A stretch of DNA of 64,000 nucleotides from Streptomyces sp. CA-278952 (lineage in GTDB: Bacteria; Actinomycetota; Actinomycetes; Streptomycetales; Streptomycetaceae): the NCBI RefSeq assembly GCF_028747205.1, contig NZ_CP112880.1:3038001-3102000 (forward strand), written 5' to 3'. Each line of letters starts with the position of its first letter. The first letter of the stretch is position 1. Below are positions 59,030-64,000 of this stretch, piece after piece. The notes under the pieces are model-generated. The model had not been told where the DNA came from, ran no database searches, and was given only the letters and a program-made list of their open reading frames with translations. The position numbers were made by a program, and so were the translations under genes.

Positions 59030-60256
59030 ATGAGCGCTGCAACTTCACCGTCCGAGCGCCGGGTTTCGGCCCGCATCGGTGCGATCTCCGAGTCCGCGAC
59101 CCTCGCCGTCGACGCCAAGGCCAAGGCCCTCAAGGCCGCCGGGCGTCCGGTGATCGGCTTCGGGGCCGGCGAGCCCGACTTCCCGACGCCCGACTACATC
59201 GTCGACGCCGCGGTAGAGGCCTGCCGCAACCCGAAGTACCACCGCTACACCCCGGCCGGCGGGCTCCCCGAGCTCAAGGCCGCCATCGCGGAGAAGACCC
59301 TGCGCGACTCCGGCTACGAGGTCGACGCCAGCCAGATCCTGGTGACCAACGGTGGCAAGCAGGCCATCTACGAGGCCTTCGCCGCGATCCTCGACCCGGG
59401 CGACGAGGTCATCGTCCCCGCCCCGTACTGGACCACCTACCCCGAGTCGATCCGGCTCGCCGGGGGTGTCCCGGTCGAGGTCGTGGCCGACGAGACCACG
59501 GGCTACCGGGTCTCCGTCGAGCAGCTGGAGGCCGCGCGCACCGAGAAGACCAAGGTCGTCCTGTTCGTCTCGCCGTCCAACCCGACCGGCGCCGTCTACA
59601 GCGAGGCCGACGCCGAGGCCATCGGCCGCTGGGCCGTCGAGCACGGCCTGTGGGTCATGACCGACGAGATCTACGAGCACCTCGTCTACGGCGACGCCAC
59701 CTTCACCTCGCTGCCGGCGATCGTCCCCGAGCTGCGCGACAAGTGCATCGTCGTCAACGGCGTCGCCAAGACGTACGCGATGACCGGCTGGCGGGTGGGC
59801 TGGATCATCGGCCCGCGGGACGTGGTGAAGGCCGCGACCAACCTCCAGTCGCACGCCACCTCCAACGTCTCCAACGTCGCCCAGGTCGCCGCGCTCGCGG
59901 CCGTCTCCGGCCCGCTGGACGCCGTCGCCGAGATGCGGACCGCCTTCGACCGCCGCCGGGGGATCGTCGTGCGGATGCTCAACGAGATCGACGGCGTGTT
60001 CTGCCCGGAGCCCGAGGGCGCCTTCTACGCCTACCCGGCGGTGAAGGACCTGCTCGGCAAGGAGATCCGCGGCAAGCGTCCGGCCACCACCGTCGAGCTG
60101 GCCGCGCTCATCCTGGACGAGGCCGAGGTCGCCGTCGTGCCCGGCGAGGCCTTCGGCACCCCGGGCTACCTGCGCCTGTCCTACGCCCTGGGCGACGAGG
60201 ACCTGATCGAGGGCGTCTCGCGGATGCAGAAGCTGCTGGGCGAGGCCAAGGCCTGA
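59030..60256 (+). CDS. aspC: Aspartate aminotransferase-like PLP enzyme (class I)
   Basis: A 408-residue fold type I aminotransferase. The PLP Lys is in [15 protein letters not shown] (about residue 249). [13 protein letters not shown], the Asp of MTDEIYEHL and the Arg of YLRLSYA are conserved, and agree with the aspartate/prephenate subgroup (I-gamma). ATG 59030 after GGGAG. Symbol by analogy with the Streptomyces gene in this position. A strong terminator follows. Confidence 0.9.
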   Translation: MSAATSPSERRVSARIGAISESATLAVDAKAKALKAAGRPVIGFGAGEPDFPTPDYIVDAAVEACRNPKYHRYTPAGGLPELKAAIAEKTLRDSGYEVDASQILVTNGGKQAIYEAFAAILDPGDEVIVPAPYWTTYPESIRLAGGVPVEVVADETTGYRVSVEQLEAARTEKTKVVLFVSPSNPTGAVYSEADAEAIGRWAVEHGLWVMTDEIYEHLVYGDATFTSLPAIVPELRDKCIVVNGVAKTYAMTGWRVGWIIGPRDVVKAATNLQSHATSNVSNVAQVAALAAVSGPLDAVAEMRTAFDRRRGIVVRMLNEIDGVFCPEPEGAFYAYPAVKDLLGKEIRGKRPATTVELAALILDEAEVAVVPGEAFGTPGYLRLSYALGDEDLIEGVSRMQKLLGEAKA

Positions 60257-60281
60257 CCGGTCACGTAACCGCTCGAAACGG

Positions 60282-60327
60282 AAAGCGCCCCGGGCCGCTG
60301 GAATCCTCCACCGGCCGGGGGCGCTTT
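60282..60327 (+). terminator. Terminator of the aminotransferase gene
   Basis: AAAGCGCCCCGGGCCG (60282-60297) pairs with CGGCCGGGGGCGCTTT (60312-60327), one mismatch, followed by TTG and an outer GCTCGAA/TTCGAGC pairing (60271-60277/60331-60337). Confidence 0.85.
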
Positions 60328-60397
60328 TTGTTCGAGCGGCCCCCCGGAAAGGGAAAGCGGCTACCGCTCCGGCCCGCCCGTGCGGCAGGATCTTCGA

Positions 60398-61411
60398 ATG
60401 GAGCGTGATGTACGTCTGTTGCCCAAGGCCCACCTGCACCTGCACTTCACCGGGTCGATGCGGCCAACCACCCTGCTCGAACTCGCCGACAAGTACGGGG
60501 TCCATCTCCCCGACGCCCTGACCGGCGGTGAGCCGCCCAAGCTGCGGGCGACCGACGAGCGCGGCTGGTTCCGTTTCCAGCGGCTCTACGACATCGCCCG
60601 GTCGTGTCTGCGGTCCCCCGAGGACATTCACCGCCTGGTGCGCGAGAGCGCCCAGGAGGACGTCGCGGACGGCTCCGGCTGGCTGGAGATCCAGGTCGAC
60701 CCCACCTCGTACGCCCCGCTGCTCGGCGGGCTGATCCCGGCCATCGAGATCATCCTCGACGCCGTGGACAGCGCCGCCCGGGACACCGGTCTGGGCATGC
60801 GCGTGGTGATCGCCGCCAACCGGATGAAGCATCCGCTGGACGCCCGCACCCTGGCCCGGCTCGCCGTCCGATACGCGGACCGGGGCGTCGTCGGCTTCGG
60901 GCTCTCCAACGACGAGCGGCGCGGAATGGCCCGCGACTTCGACCGGGCCTTCGCGATCGCCCGCGAGGGCGGCCTGCTGGCGGCTCCGCACGGCGGGGAG
61001 CTCGCCGGGCCCTCCAGCGTGCGCGACTGCCTCGACGACCTGGACGCCTCGCGCATCGGACACGGGGTCCGGGCCGCCGAGGACCCCCGGCTGCTGCGCA
61101 AGCTCGCCGAGCGCGGGGTCACCTGCGAGGTCTGCCCGTCGTCCAATGTGGCGCTCGGCGTCTACGAGAAGCCCGCCGACGTCCCCCTGCGCACTCTGTT
61201 CGACGCGGGCGTGCCGATGGCGCTGGGGGCGGACGACCCGCTGCTGTTCGGTTCCCGGCTGGCTGCCCAGTACGAGCTGGTGCGCCGCCACCACGGCTTC
61301 ACCGACGAGGAGCTGGCCGAGCTGGCCCGCCAGTCGGTGCGCGGATCGGCGGCCCCCGTGGACGTACGGGAGAAGCTGCTCTCCGGGGTCGACGACTGGC
61401 TCGCTAGCTGA
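60398..61411 (+). CDS. Adenosine deaminase family enzyme
   Basis: A 337-residue amidohydrolase of the ADA family. Metal and catalytic residues: AHLHLHFTGSM (HxH), His/Glu in APHGGELAG, RIGHG and GADDPLLFG. The loop after HxH reads FTGS where classical ADA has LDG, which marks a subgroup whose substrate may not be adenosine; 6-aminodeoxyfutalosine deaminases are in the wider family. ATG 60398. Its stop overlaps the convergent TetR stop. Confidence 0.85.
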   Translation: MERDVRLLPKAHLHLHFTGSMRPTTLLELADKYGVHLPDALTGGEPPKLRATDERGWFRFQRLYDIARSCLRSPEDIHRLVRESAQEDVADGSGWLEIQVDPTSYAPLLGGLIPAIEIILDAVDSAARDTGLGMRVVIAANRMKHPLDARTLARLAVRYADRGVVGFGLSNDERRGMARDFDRAFAIAREGGLLAAPHGGELAGPSSVRDCLDDLDASRIGHGVRAAEDPRLLRKLAERGVTCEVCPSSNVALGVYEKPADVPLRTLFDAGVPMALGADDPLLFGSRLAAQYELVRRHHGFTDEELAELARQSVRGSAAPVDVREKLLSGVDDWLAS

Positions 61412-61994
61412 TCCCGCCCAGCAGCGTGCGGGCCAGGGAGGCGGCGAATGCGTCCAGGGGCTGCGGGGGCGTGCCGCCGGGGAGCGCGGCGTAGGCGAAG
61501 GCCCGCTGGGCACAGGCGCCCAGCAGCAGCGAGGCGGCGGCGTAACTGTCCGCTTCGGCCCGGATCCGGCCCGCGCCCTGTTCGGCGCGCAGATAGGCGT
61601 CGAGCTGCCGGATCGGCAGGTGGGGCCCGGCCTCGAGCCCTCCCACGCCCTCCTCGTGACGGCGCTTGAGCTGAGGTTCGGCGTACAGGGACGCGGCCAT
61701 GGGGAAGGTCTGCTCGTAGAACAGCGCGGCCACCCGGGCGATCTCGGTGAGGTTGCCCTCGACGCTGCCCTCGCCCGCGCGCAGGTCTCCGAGGAGGTTC
61801 CCGAGGCGGGGCAGCCGCTCCGCGAGCACGGTGACGAACAGCTCCTCCTTGCCGGAGAAGTACTTGTAGAGCGCGGCCTCCGAGCAGCCGGCCGCCCGGG
61901 CGATCTCCTTGGTGGTGGTCCGGGCGAGGCCGATGGAGAGCATCAGCTCGTGCGCCGCGTCGACGATCCGGACGCGGGCGGGCTTCTGGTCCAT
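61404..61994 (-). CDS. TetR-family transcriptional regulator
   Basis: A 196-residue regulator. Helix-turn-helix at about residues 10-55 (RIVDAAHELMLSIGLARTTT, then GCSEAALYKYFSGKEELF); C-terminal ligand domain all helical. ATG 61994 after GGAG; an in-frame ATG at 62048 lies in the operator region and is unlikely. Divergent from the NAD(P)-binding gene at 62091, which it probably represses. Its stop overlaps the ADA-family gene tail to tail by 8 bases. Confidence 0.88.
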   Translation of the reverse strand: MDQKPARVRIVDAAHELMLSIGLARTTTKEIARAAGCSEAALYKYFSGKEELFVTVLAERLPRLGNLLGDLRAGEGSVEGNLTEIARVAALFYEQTFPMAASLYAEPQLKRRHEEGVGGLEAGPHLPIRQLDAYLRAEQGAGRIRAEADSYAAASLLLGACAQRAFAYAALPGGTPPQPLDAFAASLARTLLGGIS

Positions 61995-62060
61995 GTGTGC
62001 TCCAACAGGCCGTGACCCGAAGATCTTGACGTCCGGGTGGGGAGCCACCCACTCTAGAGG

Positions 62061-62078
62061 TTAGTGAACACTCACCCA
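62061..62078. promoter_or_regulatory. Putative TetR operator
   Basis: TTAGTGAACACTCACC contains AGTG-AA-CACT (62063-62072), an inverted repeat in the 96-base gap between the TetR gene and the NAD(P)-binding gene, 18 bases before the latter's start. TTAGTGAACACT is close to sites of several TetR regulators. Confidence 0.5.
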
Positions 62079-62090
62079 CCAGGGGGCGCT

Positions 62091-62726
62091 ATGAGAATCA
62101 CCGTGTTCGGGGCGACCGGCGGCGTCGGTCAGGAGATCGTCGGGCAGGCGCGCGCGGCGGGCCACGAGGTGACGGTCGTGGTCCGCGACCCGGACCGGCT
62201 CCCGGAGCGGCTGGATCGCGCGGCGCCGCACGCTGTCGTCCGGCTGGACGATCCGGCGGCGGTGCGGGCGGCGCTGGCGGGGCGGGACGCGGTCCTGTCG
62301 GGGCTGGGCTCGCGCGGCCGGAAGGCGAACGGCGTCGCCGAACGGCTGACCGGGCAGATCCTGGCGGCGATGGAGGCCGAGCGGGTGCGGCGGCTGCTGG
62401 TGGTGAGCGCGGTGCCCGTCGGGCCGGAGCCGGAGGGCGATCCCCTGGTGGACCGGCTGGTGCGCAAGGCGGTCGGGGCGGTCCTGGCGGAGCTGTACGC
62501 CGATCTCGCCCGGATGGAGGCGGCATTGGCCCGCAGTGCGACGGACTGGACCGCGGTACGGCCGCCGAAGCTGACGGACGGGCCGCTCACGGGCGTCTAC
62601 CGGCAGGTCGTGGGCGGTACGCCGCGCAGCAGCCGGTCCATCTCCCGGGCCGATGTGGCACACGCGATGCTCGCGTTGGCCGAGGACCCGGCGGCCGTGA
62701 GGCAGGGCGTGGGCGTCGCGTACTGA
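62091..62726 (+). CDS. NAD(P)-binding (atypical SDR, SDR_a5-like) protein
   Basis: A 211-residue Rossmann protein. MRITVFGATGGVGQEIVGQA has the GATGGVG dinucleotide loop at residues 7-13; VRDPDR follows and the usual Tyr-Lys catalytic pair is lacking, so it belongs to the atypical SDR/NmrA-like set that may be a sensor or reductase. ATG after AGGGGG. Controlled, probably, by the divergent TetR gene. Confidence 0.85.
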   Translation: MRITVFGATGGVGQEIVGQARAAGHEVTVVVRDPDRLPERLDRAAPHAVVRLDDPAAVRAALAGRDAVLSGLGSRGRKANGVAERLTGQILAAMEAERVRRLLVVSAVPVGPEPEGDPLVDRLVRKAVGAVLAELYADLARMEAALARSATDWTAVRPPKLTDGPLTGVYRQVVGGTPRSSRSISRADVAHAMLALAEDPAAVRQGVGVAY

Positions 62727-62775
62727 CCCCGTACGTTCCCTGCGGGCCGACGCCTTCTCCTACGGCCGACGTCTC

Positions 62776-63831
62776 CTACAGGCTGACGCCGACCGTCACC
62801 GGTTCGTTGACCAGGGTGACGCCGAAGGCCGCGTGTACCCCGGCGACGACCTCGCGGGCCAGGGCGAGCAGGTCCTCGGTGGTGGCCGCGCCCCGGTTGG
62901 TGAGGGCGAGGGTGTGCTTGGTGGAGATCCGGGCGGGGCCGCTGCCGTAGCCCTTGGTGAATCCGGCCCGGTCGATGAGCCAGGCCGCCGAGGTCTTGGT
63001 GCGTCCGTCCTCGGCGGGGAAGGCCGGAGGTGTCACGTCCGGGCCGAGGCGCTCGCCGACCTGGGTGAGGAAGTCCTGGAACGCGGCCGGTTCGAGGATC
63101 GGGTTGGTGAAGAAGGACCCCGCCGACCAGGTGTCGTGGTCCTCCGGGTCCAGCACCATGCCCTTGCCTGCCCGCAGCCGCAGCACGGTCTCGCGGGCGG
63201 CCGTCAGCGGGACGCGGTCGCCCTGCTCGACGCCCATGGCCCTGGCCGTTTCGGGGTACTTCAGGGGCGCGGAGAGCCCGGCCGCCTCTTCCAGCTCGAA
63301 TCGGACACGCAGCACCACGAAGCGGTCGGGTTCGGCCTTGAAGCGGCTGTGGCGGTACGAGAACGCGCACTCGGCGTTCGGAATCGTCACCGTCTCCTCG
63401 GTGCGCCGGTCGTAGGCGACGACCTCCGTGATGGTGGTGGACACCTCCTGTCCGTACGCGCCGACGTTCTGGATGGGCGTCGCGCCCGCGGATCCGGGGA
63501 TGCCAGCCAGGCACTCGATGCCCGCGAGGCCCGCCTCGACGGTCCGGGCGACGGCGTCGGTCCACACCTCGCCGGCCGCCAGCTCCAGGGACGTCCCCGA
63601 GAACGCGAAGCCCTTCGTGGCGATCCGCAGGGCGGTGCCGTCGAAGCCCTTGTCCCCGATGACCAGGTTGGAGCCGCCGCCGATCACCAGCAGCGGGGTG
63701 CCGCTCGCGTCGGCCTCGCGCACGGCGGCGATCACCTCGGCGTCGGTGGTGGCGGTCAGCAGCCGGGCGGCGGGGCCGCCGAGCCGGAAGGTGGTCAGGG
63801 GGGCGAGGGGGGCGTCGTGGAGTTCCTGCAC
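62776..63831 (-). CDS. murB: UDP-N-acetylenolpyruvoylglucosamine reductase
   Basis: A 351-residue MurB, which reduces UDP-GlcNAc-enolpyruvate to UDP-MurNAc. FAD-binding LTTFRLGGPA, GGGSNL and GIPGSAGATPIQNVGAYG are conserved. The catalytic Ser is in SAGSFFTNPI and the Glu near the C-terminus is replaced in context by NEPVTVGV. It is the type I form. GTG 63831 (QELHDAPLAPLTTF). Converges on the NAD(P)-binding gene. Confidence 0.94.
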   Translation of the reverse strand: MQELHDAPLAPLTTFRLGGPAARLLTATTDAEVIAAVREADASGTPLLVIGGGSNLVIGDKGFDGTALRIATKGFAFSGTSLELAAGEVWTDAVARTVEAGLAGIECLAGIPGSAGATPIQNVGAYGQEVSTTITEVVAYDRRTEETVTIPNAECAFSYRHSRFKAEPDRFVVLRVRFELEEAAGLSAPLKYPETARAMGVEQGDRVPLTAARETVLRLRAGKGMVLDPEDHDTWSAGSFFTNPILEPAAFQDFLTQVGERLGPDVTPPAFPAEDGRTKTSAAWLIDRAGFTKGYGSGPARISTKHTLALTNRGAATTEDLLALAREVVAGVHAAFGVTLVNEPVTVGVSL

Positions 63832-63914
63832 GGGGTCAAGAGTACGGTCCGGCCCCCGCCGTTCGTGCGGGGCCACGGACCGTACCCGGGGGCCGGGGCG
63901 TCTCCGGCGGACCC

Positions 63915-64000
63915 GGTCAGGGTCCGCCGGACACACCCGGGGCGGGCGGGTCAGGATCCGGCGGGCACACCCAGGGCGGGTCAGGATCCGCCGGGCACAG
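63915..64000. repeat. Three imperfect direct repeats at the window edge
   Basis: GGTCAGGrTCCGsCGGrCACACCC begins at 63915, 63949 and 63979 (periods 34 and 30), with GGGCGGG joining the units. The array runs off the window. Non-coding, upstream of murB. Confidence 0.75.

Overview
The window is high-GC actinobacterial DNA, almost certainly a Streptomyces chromosome. The evidence is strong G/C bias at third codon positions, many GTG and TTG starts, an L16-L29-S17 ribosomal block of actinobacterial type, a WhiJ-like XRE/DUF397/ATPase locus, a CU044_5270-type sigma partner, an S3 with a long RG-rich tail and a NusG with an acidic N-terminal extension. Most of it is the core ribosomal-protein and RNA-polymerase region, read mainly on the minus strand.

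Region 1 (1-6900) is accessory. It holds an ATP-binding anti-sigma-like protein divergent from an XRE regulator and a DUF397 partner, a VOC protein, an IS5-type transposase remnant, a DUF3592 membrane protein, an ECF sigma factor with a membrane-anchored partner, and an overlapping pair of unrecognised genes (two-winged-helix-like protein plus a DUF3800/RNase H-like protein) with a promoter that looks leaderless. The leader of the sigma gene is present twice, flanking the transposase remnant and the DUF3592 gene.

Region 2 (7115-12228) has coaA, a DUF389 membrane protein, a DHA2 MFS exporter, an FMN reductase and a divergent TetR regulator with a clear operator palindrome. Region 3 (12428-19577) has glmM, rpsI-rplM, an ABC-F ATPase, two unrecognised membrane-associated proteins and truA.

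Region 4 (19671-36433) is one long minus-strand series: S10/spc genes (rpsJ to rplO), then secY-adk-map, then infA-rpmJ-rpsM-rpsK-rpoA-rplQ. Many genes are coupled by one-base stop/start overlaps. Hairpins sit at the rpsQ/rplN, rpsN/rpsH, rplO/secY and adk/map junctions and suggest that the series is subdivided.

Region 5 (37044-40461) has only three genes between the S10 operon and tuf: a PIG-L deacetylase lipoprotein, a secreted trypsin-like protease and a small membrane protein. Region 6 (40591-58817, minus strand) is tuf-fusA-rpsG-rpsL, rpoC-rpoB, rplL-rplJ, a lipoprotein gene, rplA-rplK, nusG-secE and tRNA-Trp. Good promoters are visible for rpsL, rpoB and rplJ, and strong hairpins end or divide the units. 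Region 7 (59030-63831) has a PLP aminotransferase, an adenosine-deaminase-family enzyme, a TetR regulator divergent from an NAD(P)-binding protein, and murB.

I do not see a CRISPR array, an intact mobile element or a biosynthetic cluster. The observations most worth following are the 25-nt stem-loop shared by the S10 and str leaders, the overlapping wHTH/DUF3800-like gene pair, the duplicated sigma-factor leader, the tandem repeats placed in divergent or intercistronic regions, and the strong intercistronic hairpins.
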